Below, one piece after another: positions 11,352 to 21,488 of a DNA stretch of 64,000 nucleotides (the first letter of the stretch is position 1; each line of letters starts with the position of its first letter). Made by a program: the position numbers and the translations under genes. Under the pieces are notes generated by a model. The model ran no database searches and was not told the DNA's origin. It saw only the letters and a program-made list of their open reading frames with translations. Origin of the DNA: Neodiprion pinetum (lineage: Eukaryota; Arthropoda; Insecta; Hymenoptera; Diprionidae); contig NC_060232.1 in NCBI RefSeq assembly GCF_021155775.2, positions 20,033,922-20,097,921 of the forward strand, read 5' to 3'.

Positions 11352-12515
11352 GTTTGAGTGCCTTTACGTCATTTTACTATATGAATGTAATATTTAATGT
11401 AATTTCTTAATAAATAAGTATTTGTATTCAAATTCGTATTTAAATTCACATACTTTCCCAATCTACTACATCCTACACATGTACGTAATAATAAATTATT
11501 TCTATTCAAAACCCCTTGGTACCTAATTCCATAGAGATTGATTCAAGTTTAAATAAACTTATCCGCCATTTTCGTGCCGCCATTTTGTTTTTTGGAAATT
11601 TGACTTCAGATTCGTTTTCAGCGATCTCGAAAACCCCCGAGTAATAAATCTGATAGCGATTCGATAATACCTTCTATATTTGGCCAGCGATTCGGGATTT
11701 GGAACCACTGTGCACATTCGGATGATTAAGCGTTCGGATGATTGAGGTTTGGATAATCGAGGTTCTACTGTATGTCTATTACTCTTACAGTAATACTGTG
11801 AACAGTCTAGTTGGCTGGTTACAAAGTGACATTACCTTTATCTCCGCCCCTCCCTTGCCGCCTTATAGTTGAAAAAAATACACAATTTAAGCAAGCAAGT
11901 CGTAACTTGAACAATATCATAACTGATTATAACCCTCCCGCGGTGCCTGGACTTCTCCATGTTTCATAGCAAAGCTTTCAAATAGTTTATATAAATACAT
12001 GTAATATAGGTTTTTAATCGAATATTTTTTCGCATTTCGTTCAATTTAATCAAGTATAAATGTTACGTTCTCGTAGGCCGTCTATGCACAGTATTTTTGT
12101 AACTACGATTTTATTGTTGAGAAAATTCATTGTAAGTATAATCGTCTGCAAATAAGGATGTATAGTCAATTTATATTCCACTTCCCTTAGTCAGATACAA
12201 ACAGTTGCTTTATGAAAATAATATCTCTCACAAATAGTAGGCTAATATTTTGATATAAGGAAAATATAGAATTTGACACAAATTCCACCAAAAAATTGGT
12301 ATTTCAAAGAAACGGAATTCTCGAATCAAAAAACTTTAAACCTACAACCTTGCACTTGAATTTTGTAAAATTTCCGGGGAAGGACCCTCGGATCCCCCGT
12401 TTTCGTTGGGTGGTGTTCCATAACCACCAAACCCCCCGGTGTGGTGGGGCGTAAATGTTTCCGCAAAAGTCCAGCCAAGGGCGCGGCCAAACCTGGATAC
12501 GACTCTGGCAGTCAG

Positions 12516-12772
12516 CTATAATTGAATAATATTTAGAGTCTCTGGCGCGCGAAACAATGTCAGATGTGATTTTTTCGCCCATCATATCTATTAACTCATT
12601 TTCAATATCCTTAGAACAATAGTGGTCCGAAACATTTCTCGCCTTTGCTAACTTCAAATGCTCCTCCATGATCGGATTGAATTTACCTAACAACTGTACT
12701 GATAAAGCATTCAGAATATATCGGAGATTGTGAGGCAGCGAGGTAGGGGTTCGAAATGATGTAGATAGATTT
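12516..12772 (-). pseudogene. Middle part of hAT-A transposase (DUF4371-like)
   Basis: The minus strand encodes LLGKFNPIMEEHLKLAK, then DIENELIDMMGEKI and SKYYSIIADC, the classic order of the DUF4371 region of ZMYM1-like hAT proteins. The frame runs into the TSD of hAT-B at 12508-12515 and resumes at 8134. A second, independently mutated copy of the same segment lies at 21265-21488. The Copia element begins directly at 12773. Confidence 0.8.
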
Positions 12773-12921
12773 ATCACGTAAATAAATAATACTCGTATTA
12801 AAACAGTTATTTATTATCACTTGTTGTTTTACACGCGCTCAGTCCGAGTCGCCATGTTGCAATCCCCTTTTACATGCACGTCACTGGGATAATGCCGCCA
12901 ACCCATACACTACACTTAACA
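12773..12921 (-). repeat. Probable 3' LTR of the Copia element
   Basis: On the minus strand a purine tract (GAGAAGGAGA) precedes TGTTAAGTG, starting at 12921. AATAAA words follow, and the sequence switches to hAT-A at 12772/12773, as shown by comparison with the second hAT copy. The 150-bp length is short but possible for Copia. The exact last base is uncertain. Confidence 0.5.
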
Positions 12922-12935
12922 ATCTCCTTCTCAAA

Positions 12936-13388
12936 CCTGAAAACCTCTGTGGTGTACACAAGATCAAACTTGAACGGTATATCAAGTTGTAATTATTCTC
13001 TTAACACCTTGTGTACGTATCATTCTCAGCCCAGAGGTACAGCTTTGGGGGCTTCTGGAATGTTCAAGAGACCGGTATTTTGTGGTGTATAAATGAGACT
13101 CAGCAAAGCCCAACAAAACGTAACGTTCTCGTGGTCTCAAGAACGAGTTGAACTGCTCGTCCAGAAGCAAAGCTGAAAAGGAAACATTACAACTAGGGTG
13201 CACTAACAACACAGGAACAAACCCAAGCACAATTATTAAAAGAAGGAAATAAGTAAAAAGTGGCGTAATTTCTTCACAAGACACCAATTATAACGTGCTC
13301 TATACTAGAGAACAAAATGGAAAAAATAAGACAGACAAACTCTCAATGTTTGTAGTTAATATCGTTTTGCGGTCTGAATCGCTCGCTT
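12936..13388. other. Copia-associated non-coding segment, possible further LTR
   Basis: Where Copia reverse transcriptase and RNase H should be, no matching frame was seen. On the minus strand a TATA box (AGTATATAAGG) lies at about 13451 and AT-rich sequence follows, which resembles another LTR promoter. No matching TSD was found, so this stays unassigned. Confidence 0.35.
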
Positions 13389-13695
13389 TTAACTATGCGT
13401 AGCTGAAACTCGATGAGAACTGAACTGTCCGGCCGAGTGGCGTTCCTTATATACTTGATGGGTAAGTATCGTAGTTTCGGCTTGTCCGTTGGTGTGGAAG
13501 ATTACGGAACGTTCAAAAAAGCGAGTTTGCTCATCTATTATCGAACTTGAACGTTCGAGATAAACATCGAAGTTACAGCTGGGATGACGATGCAGATGCG
13601 TTTTTCTAACAGGAGCGTTTCTAGGGAGACGTATGCCTACTTTTTCTCCTGTTGTTTTGTTGACCTTCTTGGTCTGTCCAGTTACCTCGTGAAAC
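13389..13695 (-). pseudogene. Copia pol segment after the integrase
   Basis: The frame here starts with the continuation of the integrase C-terminal region, immediately beyond the solo LTR at 13701-14030. Excising the LTR with one GTTAC copy joins the two frames in phase. It then runs through a basic, Lys-rich linker and ends near 13389 without reaching reverse transcriptase motifs, so the rest of pol has been deleted or replaced. Confidence 0.6.
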
Positions 13696-13700
13696 GTTAC

Positions 13701-14030
13701 TGTTGAGGGACGCAATATCGACTTTTTATTTGTAGATAAGTAGTAAAGCAATAGTAGGTAAGGTAGGGAAGAAAGATCTGGAGTGAGTGAGTAAGTAATG
13801 TAGAAAGGAAAGATCTGGCATGAATGTATGGAAAGATGTGGAAAGATACAGAAGGATACTAGAATAGATGGAACTATATAAAAGGATCGTAGGAACGAGC
13901 GAGGGGCTCAGATGAGAGGTAACCAGCGACGCGTTCGAATTGAATGTATAACAAAAAGAAAATAAATTAAAGAAAGAAAGTGAAATACTGTGATTATTAA
14001 TTAATACTACCTATCCCAAATTCTTCAACA
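13701..14030 (+). repeat. Solo LTR in Copia pol, 5-bp TSD GTTAC
   Basis: The insert starts TGTTGAGGGA and ends TTCTTCAACA. GTTAC stands at 13696-13700 and 14031-14035. A TATA box (CTATATAAAAGG) at about 13873 and AATAAATT at about 13961 give the expected promoter and polyadenylation layout on the plus strand. The interrupted Copia frame is restored when it is removed. Confidence 0.85.
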
Positions 14031-14035
14031 GTTAC

Positions 14036-15110
14036 GTTCCTGGACACACTGACTTTCTTCCTTGTTAGGTCGAAAACACGATAACTTTCTGAATCGCCTT
14101 GGTATCTGACAAACACTGCTTGTTTTGCGCGAGCGTCGAACTTTGTGGGGAATTGTTTTGGTATGTGCACAAAAGCTTGAAACCCGAATATTCGTAAGTG
14201 TTCAAAGTTCGGTTTTTTGCCATGCGACAACTCATACGACGTAGCTATGTTATTTGCCGTTACTGTTAGATTTAACATGTAGACAGGAGTATTGACAGCT
14301 TCTGCCCGCAAATGAGTTGGCAATCCTTCCGAATGCATCATTGATCGCGCACTTTCAATAATTGTTCTATTGTCTCTTTCGGCTCGACCGTTCTGCTCCG
14401 CGAGTACGGAGCTGTGTTTTCGTTCGCGATACCGTTTGCGATTAAACATCTGTCCATCTCTTTGATGCAAAATTCACGACCGTTATCTGATCGAAGAATT
14501 CTTATCTTTCGACCGAATTTGTTTTTAATCAGCTGCTCGTATTTTAAAAACTTCGGGTACACCTCTGACTTGTGTTTTATGAAATACACACAACGGAAAC
14601 CGGTCGCGTCGTCTTTGAATCTATGAGTTTTACTGAGCTGACATGCCTCACAGAAGAACACAGCTGGGTCCGTCATTTTTACGCCTTTGACCAGCCTTTT
14701 GTTCACTAACCCACGTATCGCACGCTTTCCGATGTATCCGATGTGCTCATGCCACGTGCGGAAATTTGTTACAGACACGTTTGCTCCTACTCTTTCTTCT
14801 TGTAAATTCGGTTATTTTTCCTGATTCCTGAGGCAGCAAGTTCGTTTTTACGCATTATTTTCACTCGACCGTCTTCAAAGATCGTCGTAAGTCCGTTCTC
14901 CACGCAAACACCTACTGAGAACAGGTTTTTCTTCAGTCCCGGTACGTGAAGAACATTTTTGATGGTGGATTTTACCCATACAGCGTTCAAAAGCTTTCTC
15001 ATGTTTATAGTTCCACTAGCGCGTACGACGCACTCATTATTGTTACCTGTGGGGTTTGAAGGTAGTGAAGTTGTCCACTTAGTTGATAGCAGGCCCACTC
15101 CTGCTGTGTT
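14036..15110 (-). pseudogene. Copia pre-integrase and integrase region
   Basis: Three overlapping minus frames give, in order, a protease/pre-integrase stretch (14787-15110), the GAG-pre-integrase zinc segment (HEHIGYIGKRAIRGLV then FFCEACQLSKTHR, about 14640-14770) and the integrase core end (AEQNGRAERDNRTIIESARS, about 14340-14410; LRIFGFQAFVHIPK, about 14150-14200). These are standard Ty1/Copia landmarks. Frameshifts lie near 14400 and 14780. Confidence 0.85.
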
Positions 15111-15113
15111 CAA

Positions 15114-15338
15114 TGAGAAGGTGTACTCACATAATTAACACTTTGATTAATTGTAACAAAGGAATTTATTAAAGATATAAAGAGTACAAGAGATGTGTAA
15201 AGCTTAAGCGTCGACACGTAATTCCGCGCGAGAGTCACCATCTTCCCCTCTCGCCTTCTAGGCTTTCTCCTACTTCGCCGCTACTCCCACTCTAGCGCTT
15301 AGAGAGAGACAGAGTATCTATACCCCACATACCGAGTA
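15114..15338. other. Insert of about 220 bp interrupting Copia pol
   Basis: The Copia frame breaks after the protease region (about 15340) and resumes at about 15110. The material between contains ATTAATAAA-like words and a TGTGGGGTATAG/GTGAGTACA pair of possible TG..CA ends on the minus strand. I could not find a matching duplication, so it may be a further solo LTR or a different small insert. Confidence 0.35.
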
Positions 15339-15339
15339 C

Positions 15340-16049
15340 CACCGTGCCACCTTGTGGATCCGGTCGATACTCTGTGAACCACTCTCTTATGAAAGTCATG
15401 TGCGCGGACGCCCCGCTGTCGGTCATCCAGGTATCCTTTTGGTTGGCTTGTCTCAGCTCTGTTACCGACTCGCACGATTTTGCAGAGCTCACCGTAACCT
15501 TTGGCTTCGGGACACTTACAAACGCACAGTCGCATTCGTCTTTATTGTTGAGATCACTTTTTCCTTTCTTGCACTCGCGAGCGAAATATCGAAGTTCGTA
15601 ACACATGTAGCACTCCACTGTTTTCTTTGAGCGCCTCCTTTTTTTTGTCTAGAACTTTCTTTGATGCGACAAGTGCACTCGCACCCTCATCAGCTTCTGT
15701 TTTGAGGCGTGCCTCCTCACGAATTAACCTTGCTTAAGATTTTCTAGCGTTTGTCTCACAGGGTCCAGCTTTTCCCATGCGGTCCATAGCGTTCCATACT
15801 TTGACGTTACGCTCGCTAGCTACTTCGCCGATATCGCTTTGACAAAGCCTCGCCAAGATCAATTAAATAAGCCGCCATAATTTGCACCTCGACAATATGC
15901 TGCTCCATCGAGTCTCCGACAGCCATCTTATAGCCATGAAATTCTGTTAGAAGAGCTCCTTTGTTCGCCTTGGATTTTTGCTCGTGAAGTAACTGTAACT
16001 TCTCCCATATCATTTTCGCCATTGTACACGTTAGCAGTGGATCCATCAA
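15340..16049 (-). pseudogene. Copia gag C-terminal half and protease
   Basis: The minus strand begins with the UBN2/gag-like stretch MMDPLLTCTMAKMIWEKL (about 16000-16049), then a zinc knuckle (CYMCYELRYFARECKKGK, 15560-15615, with a degenerate His spacing) and an aspartic protease motif WMTDSGASAHM (about 15440). Gag would build virus-like particles and the protease would process it. Frame breaks occur near 15800 and 15630. The N-terminal gag part lies beyond the Jockey insertion at 20863-21084. Confidence 0.8.
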
Positions 16050-16310
16050 CGCTGGTTTTTTTTTTATTTATTTATGTAATTTTATTCACAGTTTCTCGTG
16101 GCTACATTAATACATGATGCCGTTTTGGCTTTTATTGATAAAACATGTGTGGTCATATCCTGGTGATTGTGTTGGGTTTGTCTTGCGACGCTGCTTCGTT
16201 GTTTGTTGTTTTGGTGGCTGGTGATTTTGGTTCGGTGTTTCGCGACTGAGGGTGGAGGTGATGATGATTGAGGTGAGATTTATTTACAAATGATGTGATG
16301 GTGGGCGTTG

Positions 16311-19104
16311 CTAGTGACGCGGTGGGGTGAGTACGGAGTTACGCAATCGTGGGACCCCGTTGTCTATCCCGGTTAGGTTGTTGTGTAGGGTTGCTATTCT
16401 TTCCAGGTGCGATTTAAAGTTTGTTTTGGCTCTTTCGCGGAAGCTTACTTCGTCAAGCATTTCGTATAGGTCAGCGGTTGGGAAACTCCTTGGTAGGTTT
16501 CCTGCTATTTTAATTACTTTTTTGTGGGTTATTTCTAACTTTTTTAGGTTGTTTTCGCTGTACAGTGGATAGAGGCAGCCTAGGCCGTAGTCTAGTATGG
16601 GCAGTATGCAGGCCCTTATGAGTTTGTGTTTTATGTGTTCGTCTATTTTGCTGTTCCAGCTTAGGATCCCGGATAGCATTTGTGTTGTTTTGCGTGCTTT
16701 GTCTGTGATAGTTTTTGTGTGGCGTGCCATATTCAGTGTGCAGCGGAGTTCGATGCCTAGGTAGCAGATGCTGTCGCGTATCGGGATGTGTACGTTGCCT
16801 ATTTTTATTGTGCGCTGGTTTTGTTTGTGTCCTATTATCATCGCTTGTGTTTTGCTAGCGTTGCACTGGAGTCCCCAGGACTCGTAGTACTTCGTGAGAG
16901 TTCGTGTCGCTTTTTCGGTTTCTGATTTTGCTAGTCTCGCGTTCGTGGATTCTGGTATTATACAAGCGTCGTCGGCGTATTGGGCTAGTAAGCTGCATTC
17001 TTCGGGGATGTCTGCGATGTACGCGTTGAAGATTACCGGGCCTAGGACCAAGCCTTGGGGTACTCCGCATTTTTGTGTCTTTGGGTCGCTAAGTTCATTC
17101 AGGTATTTGCCGCGGATTGTTCTGTCTTGCAGGTAGCTCTGTAGCATTTTGATTAGTCCGGAGTCTATTTCTTTTCTTGTTAATTTTGTGTTTAGGGCAA
17201 GGTGGTCTATGCTGTCGAACGCTTTTGACAAGTCTAGCGACACTACGCAGGCGGTTCTGCCACGGGACTTTACATTTTGTATGAAGTTGACTGTTCTGGT
17301 TAATTGGGTTGCCGTACCTAGTTTTTCGCGGAAGCCATGCTGGGAGTTTGGCGTTAGGGATTTTATTGCTTCCATTCTGTTGAGGATGATGCGCTCGAGT
17401 GTTTTGCCCAACAGTTTGATTAGTGTTATTGGCCTGTAGGAAGATGGGTTTTCGGGCGGTTTCCCGTGCTTATGCAGGAATACCATGTCCCTGTTTTCCA
17501 TTCGCGTGGGAAGTGATTTGTTTCGAGACAGTAGTTATAGATGTTTTCGAGTGTTGTGTAAATGGTGGAGTGTGCATTTTTTAGTGGTTTAGCTGTGATG
17601 TCGTCCGGGCCTGGGGCTTTGCCGTTCTTGAGTTTGGATATTGCTTTTCTTATTTCGGTTGTGTTCGTTCGTTCCAGGGGTTTGCTAGGCCAGTATTTAG
17701 TGTCGGTTTTCAGCTCGTCCTTGACGTTCGTATGCGTGACCATGGCAGTGTCGAGGAGTTTTGTTGCTACGTCTTTTTGCGCGTTGCAGTCAGGGAAAAT
17801 TGGGGCTATTGTGGGCGGTCTCTTCATGGCTTTTTGGATTCTCCAGAGTTTTTTGTGGTGGTCGTCTTTTGACTCGATGATATTCGACCATTTTTTATTA
17901 TTGTGTTCTGTCAGTCTCGTCACGCATTCTGTCCTAAGTTCGTGATAGGTGTTGCGGGCTACGAGGAAGTTTTCAGGGTTTGCGTATCTAGTTTTCATGG
18001 CTTGTCTGGCTCTGTTTCTGCTGCGGATCAGGTCTTTGATTTCCGGGGGAAGGGGATTGTTGGTGCCTGCTGTTATTTTTTCGCTCAGTTCGGAGGTGGT
18101 TCTTTGGATTTTTTCTGTGATTGACTTAATGGCGATGCTTAGCTCTGCTGTGTTGTTGGCTTCTAGTGGGAGTATTTTAGTTTTTTCGCGGAATTCGGTC
18201 CAGTTGACATTTTTGAGTGTTCGTCTCGCCGGTTGGGTTCGTAGGGTCTCAATGTTTATTGTTGTGAGTGTTGGTCGGTGGTCGCTTCCGATGTCTGTCA
18301 ATGTTTCGAAATCGCCCTCGCCTTCTGTGCACATGTCTGTGAGTGTGTAGTCGAGTATTGTGTTGTGGGTCTGGATGTCAGGTCTGCTGCCGTCTAGGGG
18401 ACCTAGGTAATAAAATCCACTGTTGTTGATAGCGTTTAGTACCGCTCTCCCTCTGTTTGTGTCTGTTGAGTGGCCGAAGTATCTGTGTCTGGCGTTCCAG
18501 TCACCGCATATGACTATTTCTGTTTTTCTGAGAAGCGTTTCTAGGTCTTTTGTTATCTTATTGTAGAGCTCCGAGTTGGAAGGTTTGTACGGGGCTGCGT
18601 GCATTCCCATTACTGTTTTACCATTCTTCTATTATTTTCGAGTTCAAGTGTGATAATACATGACTCAAGATATTTCATCGACGCTGTTTGGGTCCAGTGC
18701 AGGGATTCATGTATGTACATGTTTGTGCCCCAGTTTTTGTCTTTTTTGTCTGAGATTTTGCAGTAGTTCGGGATGTTTGCTTTTATTTTAGTGGACTGTT
18801 TTACCTCGTTCATTATTATTATGTCGGGTGTGTATTTGTTTGTTAGGTCTATGATTTCATGCATTTTATTGCTGAGACCTCGTGCATTAATTTGCAATAT
18901 TTTGAGTCTTCTTACCATACTTGGGCTATTGCGGTTACTATTGTTGTGATCGTGCTTCGTGCGCCACTTGTTTGGGTGTTTTTCAACGCTAGAGTAATAA
19001 TGTCCATTACTTTCAGGACTGTCGTGATGTCGTCGTTGGTGATACCTGTGGTTTCCAGTAGGCGAAACGTTGCTGCGGTGATTTAATCCACGTTTTTTTT
19101 CCAT
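16311..19104 (-). pseudogene. Jockey ORF2: endonuclease and reverse transcriptase, two frameshifts
   Basis: The minus strand shows an apurinic-type endonuclease: LKILQINARGLSNKM at about 18870-18915, the catalytic Glu in IIMNEVKQS, GDWNARH near 18500 and SDHRP near 18280. The reverse transcriptase follows, with SYRPITLIKLLGK, LDLSKAFDSIDH (about 17210), GVPQG (about 17050) and the YADDACII active site (about 16970). Breaks lie near 18610 and 17430-17500. The enzyme would nick DNA and copy the LINE RNA at the target. There is no RNase H, as expected for the Jockey clade. Confidence 0.9.
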
Positions 19105-20706
19105 GTGTCGATTTGTGCTCGGTGTGCCGTGTCCATTCTCGGTCGTGTTGTTGTGGGATTAGGCTGTTGTTGGTCCTGTGTTGACGGTGTTGACTTGTTT
19201 GGTTCTGCTTGTGTTTGTGTGTGAGGCTCGCTCTGTTCGGTCGTTTGGGGGGTTCGCGTCGGGTGTTGTGAGCCGATGTGTTGTTTCTTTTTGTTAATGT
19301 TGCTCTTGGTTTTTGGTTGTCTGGGTTTGGTGATTGCTTTCGCGGCATCGGCGTAGGACTTTCCGGGATCGTTTGACATTCGTGCTTTTTTGATGATTCT
19401 CTTTTGCAGCACCTCGCACTGGTTTGAGTGCGCTGCGTGTCCGGTTTTGTTGCATGCGGTGCAGGTTAGTCCGTCTTGCGTTATTTCGGATGTTTTGATT
19501 AGTTCGTATTTGCAGTAGGCGGCTCGGTGGCCGATGCGGAGGCACTTGTTGCACACCAGGGGTCGTCTGTTGTCTTCTTGTTCCTTGTATTTTTCGATGT
19601 GTACCTTACATGCTTCTAGGTATTTATGTTCGTTGTTGCGGCTCTTGCAACTTGAAGAGAAAAAGCTGGATCTTGTGGGTGCGCAAAAAAAAACAGAATC
19701 TTGCGGTTGAGGAGAGAGAGATATATATATAAATAAAAGTAAACTCACGTTATTTAACTTTAACTAAACTTGTATATTCTTTCGATAAATATTGTACAAA
19801 ACGTTCCCTAATCAAAGTTATAAAAATTACTTGTTTCAACAAAAGTGGCGCGGAGCGCGAAGCTGCTGCGGCGACGCCATGAGCGAGAGAAGAGCTTGAC
19901 TAGAGCGCGTAAGCGTCTAAAATGAGTATCGCGCGTGACTCGCGTAGTAGAATTCTAATGCGCGAAAATATGAAATATATAAATCAAGGCAATCGGCCGA
20001 AACATTCGTAGATGTTTTTCAGGTCGACTTCTTTTGGCAGTATGACGAGTGTTGACATGCCGGAGGTGAACTTTATGACTTTAATTGGTTGTGCTTGCCA
20101 GTGTTCTTCGATCATCGTTTTCAGCTCTTCTTCGTCGTAGTCCGTGTTGGGGAATCCTTTTACGATTACTTTTTTAGTGGGGTCTTCTTTTTGGCCGTAC
20201 AAGTGGTGTCCGATTTTCTCTGCGTCGAGCCAGTTGTCCATGGATATCCATTGTCGCTGCGTCTCGCAGTCGATTCGCCAGTTGCCCTTTCCATCGGTGC
20301 GAAATTTGGCGTTTATCTTCTTCACTTGTTCGTGGAGAGCCATGCGTCTGATTTTGTCCTTTTGCAGGTCGGGTTTTTGAATTATGATTGGGGGTGGGCG
20401 ACCCTTGTGGTTTTTGTTGTTGGCTACGTTGCGTTTTTTCGTTGGGATCGGCTCCAGGTTTTCTGGTTGTGCCGACGAGGCCAGTGAGGTATGGGATCCG
20501 AAGTCTTCGAAGTCCATTGTGTTTGCGTCGGTTGTTTCACCTTTTCTTTTTCTATGGATTGTGTTCGTTTTGGTGTTTATTATGATTGGGCTGAGTGCGG
20601 GGTCTGCTGTTCGTTTTTGTGTTGGGGGAGGAGTTGCGCTTACGGGGTCCATGGTGGATCCGCCGTCTGCCCCTTCCTCTTTTTGGTTATCGTTGCCACT
20701 TGCCAC
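19083..20706 (-). pseudogene. Jockey ORF1 (gag-like, zinc knuckles) split by an insert
   Basis: An acidic, Pro/Thr-rich N-terminus (20400-20706) leads to an RRM-like segment (VIVKGFPNTDYDEEEL, about 20150) and stops at 19984. After an insert the frame resumes near 19650 with two zinc knuckles (CNKCLRIGHRAAYC and CTACNKTGHAAHSNQC, about 19410-19560) and a Gln/Pro/Thr-rich tail. Such proteins bind LINE RNA and carry it to the nucleus. Its end overlaps the start of ORF2. Confidence 0.8.
19660..19983. other. AT-rich insert in Jockey ORF1
   Basis: About 320 bp between the two ORF1 halves have no coding match. They include a (TA)n run at about 19715-19730 and a pair of possible ends (CTTGATT / CTCTTCAAG on the minus strand) with a weak TTGC duplication. 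It could be a MITE or solo LTR; identity is unresolved. Confidence 0.35.
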
Positions 20707-20862
20707 TTGCCACTAGTGCCTGTTTGGATAGTGTTATGTTCGCTGATGGTTTATACTTTTACTGCCCGAGAGTTACGTGCTGTGGGGTGTGAGCTTACTC
20801 GACCGGAGCGTTAGCGGAGTACGTCCGCTCCCGATCGCTGCTCGATTCCGTCTCACCTTCCG

Positions 20863-21084
20863 CGCTGGTTCCATTGACGATCAGATTTGATACATAGCTT
20901 TCGCATTGTCCTTCACCCATGCTTGTGCTGCTGTTGTCGTACGATCCACCGGCATTTCCCTCGTGCCGGTGATGACATCGCTTATGCCATATGCGAAAAA
21001 TAACTGGTTCCGCTAAGATTTCCAGTGCTGGAAATTAGTCACATCGAATTCGTTGAGGTGTCTCGCCGAGATGTCGTCAGACAT
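20863..21084 (-). pseudogene. Copia gag N-terminal part
   Basis: An ATG at 21084 (minus) opens MSDDISARHLNEFD followed by NFQHWK, the usual start of Copia gag. A stop (TAG) follows soon after, and the frame then continues through AYGISDVITGTREMP. It meets the gag C-terminal half (16049) across the Jockey insertion in phase. The Copia primer-binding site lies about 140 bp upstream. Confidence 0.75.
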
Positions 21085-21224
21085 AGTCGATACAAATCAC
21101 TTGCACCGAATTCGCGAAATTAAGATTCAATACGTGGTCGCTCGTCATGGCCGACCCACGCCGCGACTGTCGTTTCGAACCTGACTTCGTTCCTCACCAG
21201 GATACCTCTGCACAGTACAGGTGG

Positions 21225-21239
21225 CCTGGGCCCATAACC
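21225..21239 (-). promoter_or_regulatory. Copia primer-binding site (initiator-tRNA-Met internal type)
   Basis: The minus strand reads GGTTATGGGCCCAGG, the word used by many Copia elements to prime with an internal fragment of initiator tRNA-Met. It stands just inside the 5' end of the element, directly after a TTTATCA that would be the end of the 5' LTR. Confidence 0.7.
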
Positions 21240-21264
21240 TGATAAAGTATTCGGAGTGTATCGT

Positions 21265-21488
21265 GAAACAATGGCAGATGTGATTTTTTCGCCCATCAGA
21301 TCTATTAACTCATATTAAATATCCTTAGAACAATAGTGGTCCGAAACATTTTTCGCCGTTGCTAACTTCAAATGCTCCTCCATGATCGGATTGAATTTAC
21401 CTAACAACTGTACTGATAAAGCAGTCAGAATGTATCGGCGGAGATTGTGAGGCGGGGAAGTAGGGGTTCGAAATAATGTAGATAGATT
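21265..21488 (-). repeat. Second copy of the hAT-A DUF4371 segment
   Basis: About 224 bp match 12545-12772 in the same orientation with scattered differences, among them a nonsense change after KDI and a 2-bp insertion. The two copies flank the Copia element. In an ordinary insertion the two sides would be adjacent parts of hAT-A, not the same part, so this is a segmental duplication. Confidence 0.8.

Larger units (their letters stand above)
8652..11712 (+). mobile_element. Transib-type element with TIRs starting CACAGTG
   Basis: The left terminus CACAGTGGTTCCAAATCCCG at 8652 is matched by an inverted copy ending CCACTGTG at 11712; the inverted match extends to about 34 bp (through the GCTGGCCAAA word). 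Transib elements and the V(D)J recombination signals both start with CACAGTG-like heptamers. A RAG1-like coding remnant lies inside in the same orientation. An ATG at 8921 followed by a donor-like GTAAGTAA at 8940 may be a first exon. The 5-bp TSD is not clear (CCACG versus CACAT), so it has decayed or shifted. Confidence 0.75.
8336..11770 (+). mobile_element. Pogo/Tigger-like element (TA TSD), interrupted by Transib
   Basis: The left end CAGTAGAACCTCGATCATCC starts at 8336 and the right end is its near-perfect inverse (GGATAATCGAGGTTCTACTG, ending 11770). Dinucleotide TA lies on both sides (8334-8335, 11771-11772). These termini and TA duplication are typical of the pogo/Tigger branch of Tc1/mariner. 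Excluding the nested Transib, only about 370 bp remain, so it is a MITE without a transposase. Confidence 0.85.
8143..12507 (+). mobile_element. Small hAT element (hAT-B), 8-bp TSD GCAGTCAG, with nested pogo and Transib insertions
   Basis: Ends read TAGAGCCGTATCTAGG on the left and, reverse complemented, CAGAGTCGTATCCAGG on the right. The 8-bp word GCAGTCAG lies on both sides (8135-8142 and 12508-12515), the TSD size of hAT elements. Taking the block out with one TSD copy joins the older hAT-A coding frame exactly (..IIADC / TPDI..). Without its own insertions hAT-B is about 930 bp and holds no transposase, so it is non-autonomous. Orientation is arbitrary. Confidence 0.85.
16057..20862 (-). 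mobile_element. Jockey-clade LINE inserted in Copia gag, TSD CGCTGGTT
   Basis: A full-length-like non-LTR retrotransposon on the minus strand: 5' leader at 20707-20862, ORF1 at 19083-20706, ORF2 at 16311-19104 and an A-rich 3' end at 16058-16075 (T-run on the plus strand). CGCTGGTT occurs at 16050-16057 and 20863-20870. Joining the flanks restores the Copia gag frame. The T of the TSD merges with the tail, so the border is uncertain by 1-2 bases. Confidence 0.85.
12773..21264 (-). mobile_element. Copia retrotransposon, degenerate, carrying a solo LTR and a Jockey LINE
   Basis: On the minus strand the order is primer-binding site (21225-21239), gag start (21084), gag/protease, pre-integrase, integrase and a probable polypurine tract and 3' LTR. 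Reverse transcriptase and RNase H are missing, so the element is deleted as well as interrupted. Its 5' LTR is reduced to a short remnant, and a 225-bp segment of hAT-A flanks it on both sides in the same orientation. Confidence 0.7.

Noticed and set aside
17149..18350. Long plus-strand frames with many Val/Phe/Ser residues
   Set aside because: Antisense shadows of Jockey ORF2; no start context or domain.
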